A DNA stretch of 64,000 bases from Francisella sp. SYW-9 (GCF_008711465.1 NZ_VXKQ01000009.1:1-64000), one strand, 5' to 3'; shown: positions 49,040-59,227, counted from the first letter of the stretch. The notes: generated from the letters alone by a model not told the origin. Translations and numbers: made by a program.

Positions 49040-50308
49040 CTATGATAATGCCGATGTTAACAGTGGCGATATAACCAAAACAACTCCTATAAAAATAATA
49101 AAATAAATACTTTTAGTACGATATTTCTTTAAATTTGGTGTTTTAAACACAATATATGCTGGCACTAAACACCCTAATATTCCAAATATAGGCCCAGATA
49201 AAGGTACTAGTTTATATATTGGAGCATTAAAGACTATTGAAAGCCATGTTAATAGAAAGATTATAACTACGACTATAGTATTAAGACTAAACAAGTCTTT
49301 ACCCTCGATAGCTAAACCATTCTTTTTAAATCTCTCTTTTAAGATACCTCTTAAAGATTCCTCCATCCCAGCTAAGATACTTAGAAAAGAGGTTAAAATA
49401 GCACATAGACTAATAATAATTCCACAAATATACAATATATTATTTGATTGGCCCTGCTTCTCTAACAATATAAAAGCTGATTGATTATTTGCTGTTGCTT
49501 CTAAAGCTTGAGCTTTTGGAATAACCAAAGAAAAAGATAATACATAAAAACCAATAATAATTACTAATATAATAAATGCTATACTCATCGTTTTAAGAGT
49601 TTTATTTAAAATAAAGCTCTTATCCTTACAACGATAATGAGACCTATAACCAATAACCATTGGACTTAATGACTGAATAAACAATATTGATGTTAATGAA
49701 AATGGCAACATTATAATACTTTTAGCAACAAACTCCCCACTATTAGCAGGCAGCTCTAAAAGATTACTAGTTGACCATAAAGGAATTAACGATATAGAAA
49801 CTACGATAATTGCCAAGATTAATATAACTACCAAAAATGTTGATATTCGCACAAATAGCTTTTGGCTTTTAACTCCTAAAAATATCAAAACAACCATTAA
49901 AATAGCACTATATAAAGCACTCTGCTCAAGATGTGGATTTGTCGTTAGATGAAACATATACAAATATGATGCTAAAGATTTTGCAACAACCTCAGCATAT
50001 ATTACTGTCCATATTATCATCATAAGTAAGTACAGAGCTCCTAAAAAGGCTGACCACTTATTCCCTAACAGCTCCGCCACTACCTCTTTATAATCTTTAG
50101 GTTTTTCAGATTCAAATAACGTTTGAATATAAAGCTTTTGAAAAAGATATATACCTGGATAGGCTATTAGTATTGATACCATAAAAACAGCAAAACCTAC
50201 AACACCAACACTTACGGGAACCAAGACGATTCCGGCCCCTACTGCCATTCCTATACTAACGACAAGCCAACTTAAGTCAAATTTATTAAATTTATATGAT
50301 TGAGACAC
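49040..50308 (-). CDS. HAAAP-family amino acid permease (serine/threonine type)
   Basis: This 422-residue, 11-segment carrier has an N-terminal signature FDLSWLVVSIGMAVGAGIVLVPVSVG that fits the hydroxy/aromatic amino acid permeases such as SdaC, TdcC and YhaO. Further marks are YPGIYLFQKLYIQTLFES and LPFSLTSILFIQSLSPMVIGYR. Proton- or sodium-coupled uptake of serine or threonine is likely. The exact substrate cannot be read. It lies upstream of the pilus block on the same strand, 91 bp before pilQ. Confidence 0.8.
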   Translation of the reverse strand: MSQSYKFNKFDLSWLVVSIGMAVGAGIVLVPVSVGVVGFAVFMVSILIAYPGIYLFQKLYIQTLFESEKPKDYKEVVAELLGNKWSAFLGALYLLMMIIWTVIYAEVVAKSLASYLYMFHLTTNPHLEQSALYSAILMVVLIFLGVKSQKLFVRISTFLVVILILAIIVVSISLIPLWSTSNLLELPANSGEFVAKSIIMLPFSLTSILFIQSLSPMVIGYRSHYRCKDKSFILNKTLKTMSIAFIILVIIIGFYVLSFSLVIPKAQALEATANNQSAFILLEKQGQSNNILYICGIIISLCAILTSFLSILAGMEESLRGILKERFKKNGLAIEGKDLFSLNTIVVVIIFLLTWLSIVFNAPIYKLVPLSGPIFGILGCLVPAYIVFKTPNLKKYRTKSIYFIIFIGVVLVISPLLTSALS

Positions 50309-50388
50309 GTATACTTATAAAGTAGAAAAATCGTATGTATATTTTTACATTTTTGAAGAATTATTTAAATCAAAACTATTTATATAGC

Positions 50389-50907
50389 CTACTGTTTTAC
50401 CCACACAAGTTCATTGGTATTATATCCAAGCTCTTTTGCTTTCTTAATAAAGTCCTGTTTTATATTTTCTGGAACTGTTTTAGTTCTAGAAAGTAGCCAT
50501 AAATAGTTTTTATTATCACCTGCAACATACGCATATTTATAATTATCGTCTAATTTAAATACAACATATGCGCCATAGAAAGGCTTAAAGAAAGAAACCT
50601 TTAAAAATCCTGTATTTTTATTTCCAACAAACTTTGCAATACCCTTTGCATAACTTCTCTTACCTGTAGAAGGAGTAATACCACTATTTACTACCTTTAT
50701 TGACCCATCAGGATTTAAGCTATACTTAGCGTAAACATTTGTCATGCCTTTTTCAAAACTATTATCAAAACGGGCTATTTCATACCATTTACCTAAGTAC
50801 TTATTTGCTTGGAAGTTTTTGACAGGCTCTATATTATCTGGTTTTGTTACACACCCAGAAAGCAATAACATCGCCACACTTACTAATATCACAAATAACT
50901 TTTTCAT
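50389..50907 (-). CDS. blc: Bacterial lipocalin lipoprotein (Blc)
   Basis: I start at ATG 50907 (172 residues), giving a clean lipoprotein signal with Cys19 (LLLSGC). A start at 50940 would add 11 residues before it. The lipocalin motif is YLGKWYEIARFDNSFEKGM near 38-56. SFFKPFYGAYVVFKLDDNYKYAYVAGDNKNYLWLLSR (in two strands) completes the barrel pattern. Blc proteins sit in the outer membrane and bind lipids such as lysophospholipid. It is a single gene, divergent from holA. Confidence 0.92.
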   Translation of the reverse strand: MKKLFVILVSVAMLLLSGCVTKPDNIEPVKNFQANKYLGKWYEIARFDNSFEKGMTNVYAKYSLNPDGSIKVVNSGITPSTGKRSYAKGIAKFVGNKNTGFLKVSFFKPFYGAYVVFKLDDNYKYAYVAGDNKNYLWLLSRTKTVPENIKQDFIKKAKELGYNTNELVWVKQ

Positions 50908-50994
50908 AACTAAACCACTTTTTAAATTTTTAATATGCATACAATATAGTAAACTAAATACTTGTTATGGAAATAGTTAAAAATTTTTAATATT

Positions 50995-51975
50995 ATGGAA
51001 CTAAGTTACTTTGATTTTCTCAAAAAGAATGACCTTACAAGCTATAAGCTATTTATTGTAACTGGAGATGAACCTCTACAAAAACATAATATTATTGAAA
51101 AAATAACCAAAGCATTTAAACAAAAAGATTTTGAAATATCTTATCATGACTTAAATGAGCAAAACCTTGATGTTTTATATAATGAAACAGATAGTCTAAG
51201 CCTATTTTCAATGGATAAATTTATCCAATTTAATTTTGAAAAACCACCACAAAAAAATCTTCAGAACGCCCTAACTGAAAATCTATTACGTGATGATGAA
51301 AATGTCTACTTACTTGTTTTTAGTGGCATGAAAAAGCAAAACACCTCGGCAAAATGGTTTCAAAGTCTTGCAAACAAAGCAGTACATATAAAAATATATC
51401 AGCCAAACTTCACAAACGCCGTAAATATCATTGAGAATGAAGTAACAAGCCTAGGCCTTAATCTCACCAGACAAGCGATAGAGCTTTTAGCACAAAAAAC
51501 TGAAGGTAATCTTATCGCTACAAAGCAAATACTAAAACTTCTATCAAGGCAGAATACGCCATCTTTTGATGAAAACTCAATACGTCCTTTTCTTCATGAG
51601 CATGCAAACTATGATGTGTTTGATCTTTCTGAAGCTATTCTTATGCAGCAAAGAACTAAAGCTCTGAAAATCTTAAACAACATTTTAAACGAAAATGACA
51701 AGCCTCCATTAGTGTTATGGTGTCTAAAAAAAGAACTAAGAATCCTTTCTCAACTAAAAAACACACAAATAACATATCATCAAAAAATATTTAAAGATAA
51801 TAACATTTGGCCGTCAAAACAAAAATTTTATACAAGTTTAGCTAGCAGAATTAATTCAAATACAATATCTAAATGTTTAGAAATGTGTCTTGATACAGAT
51901 CTATCAATAAAAGGTGCTAAAAAAGCAAATATAAAACTACAATTGAACGAAATAACTTTTCAGCTTTTTGGCTAA
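50995..51975 (+). CDS. holA: DNA polymerase III delta subunit
   Basis: This 326-residue protein has the delta layout: an N-terminal RecA-like fold without a nucleotide site (YKLFIVTGDEPLQKHNIIEKI), a lid (LTRQAIELLAQKTEGNLIATKQILKLL) and a C-terminal collar domain (ANYDVFDLSEAILMQQRTKALKILNNIL). Delta opens the beta clamp inside the clamp loader. E. coli HolA is 343 residues. No lptE gene precedes it here, unlike in E. coli. Confidence 0.85.
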   Translation: MELSYFDFLKKNDLTSYKLFIVTGDEPLQKHNIIEKITKAFKQKDFEISYHDLNEQNLDVLYNETDSLSLFSMDKFIQFNFEKPPQKNLQNALTENLLRDDENVYLLVFSGMKKQNTSAKWFQSLANKAVHIKIYQPNFTNAVNIIENEVTSLGLNLTRQAIELLAQKTEGNLIATKQILKLLSRQNTPSFDENSIRPFLHEHANYDVFDLSEAILMQQRTKALKILNNILNENDKPPLVLWCLKKELRILSQLKNTQITYHQKIFKDNNIWPSKQKFYTSLASRINSNTISKCLEMCLDTDLSIKGAKKANIKLQLNEITFQLFG

Positions 51976-52101
51976 TTTCTGGTTGTATTTTATCATAAAT
52001 TATGATTTTTCAATAATCTTACCGTTGTTTATCATTTACTTTTCTTAGACACTTGATATTATTTATATGAGCCAACAAAAGTTAAGGAAGCTAAAGTAAA
52101 A

Positions 52102-53142
52102 ATGAGAACAATAACCGCGGAATATATCTGGATTGATGGTACAGATCCAGTACCTGAGCTTAGATCAAAAGCAAGAGTTTTACCTTTTATAGAAATTACT
52201 AGCGCTCAAGACTTCCCTGAGTGGAGCTTTGATGGTTCATCAACAAACCAAGCTACAGGTAATGACTCAGACTGTATACTTAAACCAGTCAATTTTGTTA
52301 TTGATCCTTTAAGAGAGTGTGGTTATATCGTTTTATGTGAAGTGTACAATCCAGATGGAGAAACTCCTCATAAAACAAATAATAGAGCTAAATTAAGAGA
52401 GATCTTAGCAAACACTAATGAAGATCATGAAATGTGGGCAGGGTTTGAGCAAGAATACACTATGTTTAAAGATGGGCGCCCATTAGGATGGCCTACTACA
52501 GGCTTCCCTGGACCTCAAGGCCCATACTACTGTAGTGCAGGTGCAAAAAAAGCTTTCGGTCGTGATTTAGTAGAAGCTCATATGCAAGCTTGTTTAGATG
52601 CTGGCATTTTATTCTATGGAATTAATGCTGAAGTAATGCCTGGCCAGTGGGAATTCCAAATTGGTTATAGAGGTGTTGAAGGAGAAGATGCAGGTATATT
52701 AAATGTATCAGATCATACTCATATTGCTAGATGGTTACTAGAAAGATTAGGTGAAGAATATGATATCGTAATATCATTTGATAATAAGCCTATCAAGGGT
52801 GATTGGAATGGTGCTGGTATGCATACAAACTTCTCTACTAAGAAAACTAGAGACCCTCAACAAGGCAAGCAAGCAATTGCAGATATAGTTAAAAACCTAG
52901 AAAAAAATCATAAAAAAGATATCTTAAGCTATGGTTTTAATCTTCATGAAAGATTAACTGGTGACCATGAAACTTGTGATATAAATACTTTTAAAGTTGG
53001 TGATGCAGATAGAGGCTGTTCTATTAGAATACCAAGACCTGTAGCATTAAAAGGTTATGGATACTTTGAAGATAGAAGACCAGGTGCAAACTCTGATCCA
53101 TATCTAGTAGCTATAGCTCTTGCAACAGCGACTATCAACTAA
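52102..53142 (+). CDS. glnA: Glutamine synthetase, type II (eukaryote-like GSII)
   Basis: At 346 residues this is much shorter than bacterial GSI (about 470). It begins with the short beta-grasp domain (EYIWIDGTDPVPELRSKARVL, EWSFDGSSTNQATGNDSD). Then comes the GSII catalytic domain: GFEQEYTMFKDGRPLGWP, FPGPQGPYYCSAGAKKAFGR, INAEVMPGQWEFQIG, GDWNGAGMHTNFSTKKTR and EDRRPGANSDPY. It makes glutamine from glutamate, ammonia and ATP. There is no adenylylation Tyr loop, so GlnE-type control is unlikely. It is followed by glutaminase, 96 bp on, which catalyses the reverse hydrolysis. Confidence 0.95.
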   Translation: MRTITAEYIWIDGTDPVPELRSKARVLPFIEITSAQDFPEWSFDGSSTNQATGNDSDCILKPVNFVIDPLRECGYIVLCEVYNPDGETPHKTNNRAKLREILANTNEDHEMWAGFEQEYTMFKDGRPLGWPTTGFPGPQGPYYCSAGAKKAFGRDLVEAHMQACLDAGILFYGINAEVMPGQWEFQIGYRGVEGEDAGILNVSDHTHIARWLLERLGEEYDIVISFDNKPIKGDWNGAGMHTNFSTKKTRDPQQGKQAIADIVKNLEKNHKKDILSYGFNLHERLTGDHETCDINTFKVGDADRGCSIRIPRPVALKGYGYFEDRRPGANSDPYLVAIALATATIN

Positions 53143-53238
53143 TATTTATTATAAAACACTTATCTACACCATTTTTTTCTGTAGAATACACACAATTATT
53201 ATTCTTTAAAATCTTACTATAAATTGAGAGGTCTAAAA

Positions 53239-54774
53239 ATGACAAGTTACTCAACTATTGAAGACTATTGCAAAAATATTTTTAATGTTATTTGTGATAA
53301 AGATGGATTTATTACTAAAAACGTTATTTTAGATGCTTTAGATGAGTCTGGTATTCTTACAGACGATCCACGAATACGAAAGCTTATAACAAAGCTAGAT
53401 AGCTTTTCACGTGTTGATAAAATTGATTTTGAAACTTTCTTAGACTTTAGCTCTGATAGTATTAGCCTTATTGAGAAGTCGATTAATAAAGGCTTTATAA
53501 TTCCTGATTTTAGAGACTTTAAAAAGGAGATTATTGAAATATATAATGAAACTAAAAAAAATGAATCTGGTCAAAATGCTAATTATATCCCTCAATTAGC
53601 AAGGGTTGATCCAGACCTTTTTGCAGTGGCTTTTTGTAGTGTTGATGGTCAGATGATTACTCTAGGAGACTATCTTCAACCCTATTGCGTACAATCAACA
53701 GCAAAAGCAATAACTTACTGTATTGCTACAGAACTAAATGGCGAAGAAAAAGTCCATATGCATGTTGGTAGAGAACCTAGTGGTATAACATTTAACGCTA
53801 TTGCATTAAATAAATATAATCTCCCTCATAACCCCATGATAAATTCAGGCGCTATTATGACATGTTCACTAATAAAACCTGAGTGGAATCTTGCTAATAG
53901 ATTTGAATATATAACTCAAGTTTGGAAAGATCTTGCTGGAGGTGAATCAACTGGCTTTGATAATGCCACATACCACTCTGAAAAAGAAACGGCTGATAGA
54001 AACTATGCCCTAGCACACTATATGAAAGAGGTTGGTGCATTTCCTGAAGGTGCAAATATTCATACTGCATTAGATTTCTATTTTCAGACATGTTCAATAC
54101 AAGTAAATGCAAAGAAAATGGCAAAAATAATGGCTTCTATATCAAATGGAGGTATATGCCCTTTAACTAATAAAAAAGTTTTCTCTCCAACCACTGTACG
54201 CAACTGCTTATCAATGATGTATTCATGTGGCATGTATGACTTCTCTGGAGAATATGCTTTCTCAGTTGGATTACCTGCAAAATCAGGGGTTTCTGGTGCC
54301 TTAGTTATCGCTATACCAAACGTTGGTGGTTTTGCATTATTTTCACCTCGTTTAGACTCTAATCATAATTCAGCAAGAGGAGTTGAGTTTAGTAAAAGGC
54401 TAGTGGATAAGTTTAGTTTCCATAATTATGATCACATAGATTGTAGTAATAAAATCAACCCTATAGAAAACCGTATGGCTGCAAAGTCTAACCTAACATT
54501 TGAGCTAATTTGGGCAGCTAGCACTGGAGATATATCAGAAATCAAAAGAGTCATTCTTTTAGGTGCTGATATTAATAAAGGTGACTATGATAATAGAACA
54601 GCTCTACATTTAGCAGCTACAGAGGGGCACTTAGATGTTGTTAAATATCTTATAAATAAAGGCGCTGATATTAACGCTAAAGATAAACGCAATAGAAAAC
54701 CTATTGATAATGCTAAATCTAATAATCATATTGAAATAGTTGAACTACTTAAAGAAATAGCTTCCAATGAATGA
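53239..54774 (+). CDS. glsA: Glutaminase with EF-hand-like N-terminus and C-terminal ankyrin repeats
   Basis: I choose ATG 53239 (511 residues) because GAGAGG lies just upstream; a TTG at 53224 is less likely. Residues 5-95 are a helical EF-hand-like domain. Residues 115-405 are the Ser-dependent glutaminase domain with catalytic QSTAK (Ser and Lys), NSGAIMTCSLI, FYFQTCSIQV and GLPAKSGVSGAL. Residues 425-505 hold ankyrin repeats (DYDNRTALHLAATEGHLDVV, INKGADINAKDKRNRKPID). This is the architecture of animal GLS/GLS2, longer than plain bacterial glutaminases (about 310 residues). It hydrolyses glutamine to glutamate and ammonia. Its TGA overlaps the next ATG. Confidence 0.93.
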   Translation: MTSYSTIEDYCKNIFNVICDKDGFITKNVILDALDESGILTDDPRIRKLITKLDSFSRVDKIDFETFLDFSSDSISLIEKSINKGFIIPDFRDFKKEIIEIYNETKKNESGQNANYIPQLARVDPDLFAVAFCSVDGQMITLGDYLQPYCVQSTAKAITYCIATELNGEEKVHMHVGREPSGITFNAIALNKYNLPHNPMINSGAIMTCSLIKPEWNLANRFEYITQVWKDLAGGESTGFDNATYHSEKETADRNYALAHYMKEVGAFPEGANIHTALDFYFQTCSIQVNAKKMAKIMASISNGGICPLTNKKVFSPTTVRNCLSMMYSCGMYDFSGEYAFSVGLPAKSGVSGALVIAIPNVGGFALFSPRLDSNHNSARGVEFSKRLVDKFSFHNYDHIDCSNKINPIENRMAAKSNLTFELIWAASTGDISEIKRVILLGADINKGDYDNRTALHLAATEGHLDVVKYLINKGADINAKDKRNRKPIDNAKSNNHIEIVELLKEIASNE

Positions 54775-55643
54775 ACTTTTATTTTATATATTCATCTTAT
54801 GTATTAATATTACTCTCTCTATTTAGCTTATGGTTTAAAGAATATAAAAAAGTAGGAATTTTTTTATTTCTCATCTCACTGGTCCTAGCTCTTATAAGTG
54901 GGATAATTGACTTTATTGGGATTTTAATAGTAATTCTATCAACAATACTAATTTACCTAAACTCTAAACAAGAAGATAAAGGGGTTATAGATATTCTTAT
55001 ATTTACTATAACTGCTATATTTTTACTTTTTAACTATATACATATTTTGCCTGGTTTTAATAACATTTGTATCATTAAAGATGCTTATATTTCGTTGGAT
55101 GCAATTCCTTTCACATTATACTTAAATTACAACTCATTAATACTTACATACCTTATACTAATAATATTTTCATCAGAAATTAAATTTTTAGATAAACCAA
55201 AAAATATAACATCTACTCTAAAGTTAGGTTGTTTATATGGGGTGCTCGCAATAATAATATTATTACCAACAAGTTATATATTTAGTTTTATAAAGTATGA
55301 TTTTAAGCTAACTAGTTACACATTAATTTTTATTTTTGTGAATTTAATATTTACTTGCATTCCAGAGGAAATATTTTGGCGAGGTTTTATTCAAACAAAG
55401 ATTCAAAACTATATTAATCCTACCTTAGCAGTTTTAATAACCTCTCTAGCTTTTGCCTCAATACATATCATTTTTGCAGGTATATACTTTGCGATATTAG
55501 CCTTTGTTGCAAGCATTATTTATGGCCTTGCTTATATTAAAACCAAAAGAATTGAAGTAAGTATTATTTGTCATTACTTGGTTAATATTGGGCAATTTAT
55601 CTTTTTTACTTATCCTATATTAGCTAGCGCCTATCCAACCTAA
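54771..55643 (+). CDS. CPBP-family intramembrane metalloprotease
   Basis: This 290-residue protein has about eight membrane segments. The C-terminal half has the CPBP/CAAX-protease motifs: EE in PEEIFWRGFIQTKI (EExxxR type) and a His in LAFASIHIIFAG. A third motif HYLVNIGQF near the end completes the active site. Family roles include prenyl-protein processing and bacteriocin immunity. The substrate here is unknown. The start overlaps the glutaminase stop (ATGA), so it is co-translated with it. Confidence 0.82.
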   Translation: MNFYFIYSSYVLILLSLFSLWFKEYKKVGIFLFLISLVLALISGIIDFIGILIVILSTILIYLNSKQEDKGVIDILIFTITAIFLLFNYIHILPGFNNICIIKDAYISLDAIPFTLYLNYNSLILTYLILIIFSSEIKFLDKPKNITSTLKLGCLYGVLAIIILLPTSYIFSFIKYDFKLTSYTLIFIFVNLIFTCIPEEIFWRGFIQTKIQNYINPTLAVLITSLAFASIHIIFAGIYFAILAFVASIIYGLAYIKTKRIEVSIICHYLVNIGQFIFFTYPILASAYPT

Positions 55644-55734
55644 CCTGTTATTATAAAACAGTGTTTATTGATTTTAACTTTGTTTTCAGATATCTTTGAA
55701 TTTATATAAGCTTGTATTAACATGGATTATCTAA

Positions 55735-56277
55735 ATGGGAAAATATATAAACAAACTATTATCAATTGTCGAAATGTTTATCTTTGGTATCCGTTGGATT
55801 CAAGCCCCTATATACCTACTTTTATCACTAGTTCTATTTGGTTTTATCTATGAGATATATCATGAGCTATATCATCTATTTACTTCTTTTAAGAGCTTTA
55901 ATGAAGACCAATTGATTATACTTGCTCTGACTCTCTGTGATGTAGTGCTTGTAGCTAACCTTGTTGTAATAGTCGTAATTAGTGGCTATGAGAATTTTGT
56001 TAGTAAAATGAATCTTGATAAAAAAGGTGGCGGCCAACCTGTTTGGATAAAAAAACTTTCTCCAAATGCTGTAAAACTGAAAATTGCTGGATCTATTATA
56101 GGGATATCATCAATATCTTTGCTTAAAAAATTCTTAGAAGTATCTCAAACATCAAATAGAGATTTAGCATGGTCTGCAGCCATTCATATTGTATTTGTAG
56201 TTTCAGCATTACTAATTGCATTTACATCATATATTGAAGGCAAATCTCATAAAGCTAGCTACGATGATGATCATTAA
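55735..56277 (+). CDS. yqhA: UPF0114 (YqhA) family inner-membrane protein
   Basis: This 180-residue protein has four membrane segments, with YGENFVS-like GYENFVSKMNLDK near 82-94 and WLKKLSPNAVKLKIAGSIIGISSISLLKKFLE-type text near 103-134 (here WIKKLSPNAVKLKIAGS). These are the conserved blocks of UPF0114. The function is unknown. It stands alone, 91 bp after the CPBP gene. Confidence 0.85.
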   Translation: MGKYINKLLSIVEMFIFGIRWIQAPIYLLLSLVLFGFIYEIYHELYHLFTSFKSFNEDQLIILALTLCDVVLVANLVVIVVISGYENFVSKMNLDKKGGGQPVWIKKLSPNAVKLKIAGSIIGISSISLLKKFLEVSQTSNRDLAWSAAIHIVFVVSALLIAFTSYIEGKSHKASYDDDH

Positions 56278-56322
56278 AAATTTTGGGATACTCTCTGAAC
56301 CTCATATCTTAGACTATAGGCT

Positions 56323-57489
56323 TCACTCTAAAAATTTATGATTCACCATAGAAATGTAATAATTTAACATAGATAGGCTCTTTTGGCCTGCATTATCAAT
56401 TATTTCTTGTGATGTGATTTGATCTTTTCCTAGCACTCCTTCTTGCTTCCCTACAATAACAACTTCATCATTCTCATTTATACTATCTGCATAGCCTGTT
56501 ATATCTACAACTGTAGTATTCATTGACATTGACCCTATAGTATTAAATCTTTTACCCTGTATCAGAACTTGTTGAAGATCCAAGGGTATGCCATTAACTT
56601 TTCCAAAAGTAATATTTGCTAAAATAGAGTCCCTATTAAGAGTTACTAAACTGTTATATCCTATAGTACTTCCCCGTGGAAAAAACATTTTTGAGGCTAC
56701 ATGACTTTTAAAAGTAAGTACTGGTTCCAACTCGTTAGGAGATTGATCTTCTGTTTTTTCACCATAGATGAAAGAGCCTAATCTTACCATGTCTAAATGA
56801 GATTCTGACAATTTTAATGACGCAGAAGTTGCTGCTGCATGTAACAATATATTATTCCTTATAAATTTTCCTTCTTTGATTACAAAATTAGCATCTTTTA
56901 TAAATTGCCTAATCCCTTTTCTTGAAGCATCTAGATTATCTGCTCCTGCACAAGGAAAATGTGACATAATACCTATAATTTTTAAATTTTCTAAACTCAA
57001 TATTGTGGAAAGATCTTTTAGTCCCTTAACTGTGCTTAAGTCAAGTCCATTTCTCCCCATACCTATAGAATTCAGATTAAGGTGAATAGGAATAACTCTG
57101 TTGTGTTGTTTAGCCAAATGATTTACTTTAATTGCTAAATTTGCATTACCGATAACCTCTTCAACCACCTTATATCTATCAAAGTTCTCCAACACATCTT
57201 TTACTTCATAGATTGAGGGAGTTCTAACTCTCATAATATTTTTTTCATAACCATATTCTCTCAGAGTAAATATTTCACTATTCTCAGTCACTCCGCAATA
57301 GCTAATCGTTGCCTCTTTTATTGTACTAATTAAATTATGAATTCCAAAACCATATGCATCCGACTTTAACACGGCCATTATTCGTGTGTGATCAAATTTT
57401 TCTTGTGCTATTCTTAAATTCTTTAAAAAAGCTCGGCTATCTACGATAACCTTAGTAGGAGAATATGGGGTAAAAGCTTTATTTTTCAT
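56323..57489 (-). CDS. alr: Alanine racemase
   Basis: This 388-residue fold III PLP enzyme has an N-terminal PLP-Lys motif (IMAVLKSDAYGFG near 38-50). The second-domain catalytic Tyr region is STIGYNSLVTL near 273-283, and SMSMNTTVVDIT near 325-336 matches the Alr substrate loop. It interconverts L- and D-alanine for peptidoglycan. The sequence is fairly divergent, so a broader-specificity amino acid racemase is possible. It is divergent from an APC permease (157-bp gap). Confidence 0.85.
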   Translation of the reverse strand: MKNKAFTPYSPTKVIVDSRAFLKNLRIAQEKFDHTRIMAVLKSDAYGFGIHNLISTIKEATISYCGVTENSEIFTLREYGYEKNIMRVRTPSIYEVKDVLENFDRYKVVEEVIGNANLAIKVNHLAKQHNRVIPIHLNLNSIGMGRNGLDLSTVKGLKDLSTILSLENLKIIGIMSHFPCAGADNLDASRKGIRQFIKDANFVIKEGKFIRNNILLHAAATSASLKLSESHLDMVRLGSFIYGEKTEDQSPNELEPVLTFKSHVASKMFFPRGSTIGYNSLVTLNRDSILANITFGKVNGIPLDLQQVLIQGKRFNTIGSMSMNTTVVDITGYADSINENDEVVIVGKQEGVLGKDQITSQEIIDNAGQKSLSMLNYYISMVNHKFLE

Positions 57490-57646
57490 TTTGTTAATTT
57501 ATTTAACTTCACTACAATTTAATAGTGAAATAGTATCTTCTTGATTAAAAATGATCAATATTTTACCGTACATCATTTTGTTTAAATATAAATTTAATGT
57601 TATATTTATATATTATTAAACTTAATTCTTGATATAGAGCTATTTT

Positions 57647-59227
57647 ATGGAACAAATTAAAGAACAGAAAAATGTGGGGCTATTTACCATTATCTTTATT
57701 TCTGTTAGTGGAATAATAGGTAGTGGATGGTTATTTAGCTCTTACCTCGGAGCAAAACAAGCAGGATCAGGAGTTTATTTCTCCTGGATAATTGTATTAG
57801 TATTTTTCTTACTAATGGGACTAGCTGTTTCTGAAGTAGCTGTTGCATATCCAGTTAGAGGAATAGTTGGGCGCATGGGATCAATTTCCCACAATAAATA
57901 CTTTGGTGCACTATTCTCTTTCGCAATTTGGTTAGAACTAGTAGGTAGTATGCCTGGTGAAGCTCAAGCATCTGTTCAATACTTATCACATTTATCTCCT
58001 TCTATCTCAAATATTTTAATGTCTAAAGGAGACTTATCTGCAGCAGGATTAGGATTAACTTTTATTTTTCTGATCTTTTATTGGCTAATAAATATGATTG
58101 GAATGGAAATATTTAAGAAGTGTAACAATACCATTGCTGTATTAAAGATAATTATACCTATATATGTTTGTATTGTTATCATGGGAGCACATTTTGACTC
58201 TGGGAATTTCACAGCATATCATAATCAAATATCTCCTTATGGTATAAATTCAATCCTGATGGCTGTAACATCTGCGGGGATGGTCTATGCTTTTAACGGT
58301 TTTCAATTGGCAACATCTTTTGCTGGAGAAATTAAAAAGCCTCATATAAACATCCCTCTTGGAATAATAATATCTATTGTTCTATGTTTTGCAATTTTTA
58401 TTCTATTACAAACAGCATTTATTGGCTCTTTAGATAGACATCAGTTAATTACAAAAGGATGGTTATCATTAAATTTCAATTCACCATTTGTGCAAGTTGC
58501 TACCTTATTAGGACTTAACATTGTTGCTTTAATACTATATGCAGATGCTGTCATGTCTCCTTCAGGAACTGGAATTACTTTTGTCGGTACAGCATCAAGA
58601 GTATTATTTGGTATGTCTAAAGAAAAAATAGTTCCAGGATTTTTTGCCAAGTTACATCCTAGATTCCAAGTATCATATAGAGCTATGATTTTTAACTTCT
58701 TATTGACACTAATCTTTTTGTTCTGCTTCAGAAGCTGGGGAGCAATTGTTTTAATCATCACTGCATTAATTGTTTTAATGTATATGGTAATTCCTATTTC
58801 TTTAGTTGCTATGAGGAATAGTCCTCAAGAAATAGAAAGAAAGTTCAAAATGCCGCTTGCTAAACCAATATGCTACTTACTATTTGTTGTACAAACTATC
58901 TTTTTTGCTTTCATAGGATCAAAAGATATGACTTATCTGACTATTGTTATAACTTTACTCATGATAGTATTTATCTTTTTTAATATAAAGAATAATAAAT
59001 CTGTTGAACCTAAATATATATTAAAATGTACCTTACCATTTCTAGCATTCTTGTGGCTAGTCTTAATAAATATTTCTTTAGGCCCAGTTGCTTATGAAGG
59101 CTGTGGAATATTTAACTACTATATATTTTTTATAATTCACATTGCTTTAGCAATAATATTCTTTTACTTAGTTACTAATAAGAAATTTGTACTCTTTTGT
59201 CAAAAGCATTCTCAGTATAATAATTAA
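57647..59227 (+). CDS. APC-family amino acid permease
   Basis: This 526-residue protein has 12 or more membrane segments. The APC signature in TM1 is SVSGIIGSGWLFSSYLGAKQAGSG near 19-42. AFNGFQLATSFAGEIKKPHINIPLG lies in TM6 and the adjoining loop. It is related to amino acid/polyamine antiporters, but the substrate cannot be read. It is divergent from alr, so a shared role with a racemised amino acid is possible. A decayed IS follows about 100 bp downstream. Confidence 0.85.
   Translation: MEQIKEQKNVGLFTIIFISVSGIIGSGWLFSSYLGAKQAGSGVYFSWIIVLVFFLLMGLAVSEVAVAYPVRGIVGRMGSISHNKYFGALFSFAIWLELVGSMPGEAQASVQYLSHLSPSISNILMSKGDLSAAGLGLTFIFLIFYWLINMIGMEIFKKCNNTIAVLKIIIPIYVCIVIMGAHFDSGNFTAYHNQISPYGINSILMAVTSAGMVYAFNGFQLATSFAGEIKKPHINIPLGIIISIVLCFAIFILLQTAFIGSLDRHQLITKGWLSLNFNSPFVQVATLLGLNIVALILYADAVMSPSGTGITFVGTASRVLFGMSKEKIVPGFFAKLHPRFQVSYRAMIFNFLLTLIFLFCFRSWGAIVLIITALIVLMYMVIPISLVAMRNSPQEIERKFKMPLAKPICYLLFVVQTIFFAFIGSKDMTYLTIVITLLMIVFIFFNIKNNKSVEPKYILKCTLPFLAFLWLVLINISLGPVAYEGCGIFNYYIFFIIHIALAIIFFYLVTNKKFVLFCQKHSQYNN

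Noticed and set aside
55646-55664. CTGTT-AACAG hairpin after the CPBP gene
   Set aside because: It is a five-base stem without a clear T tract, expected by chance in this composition.
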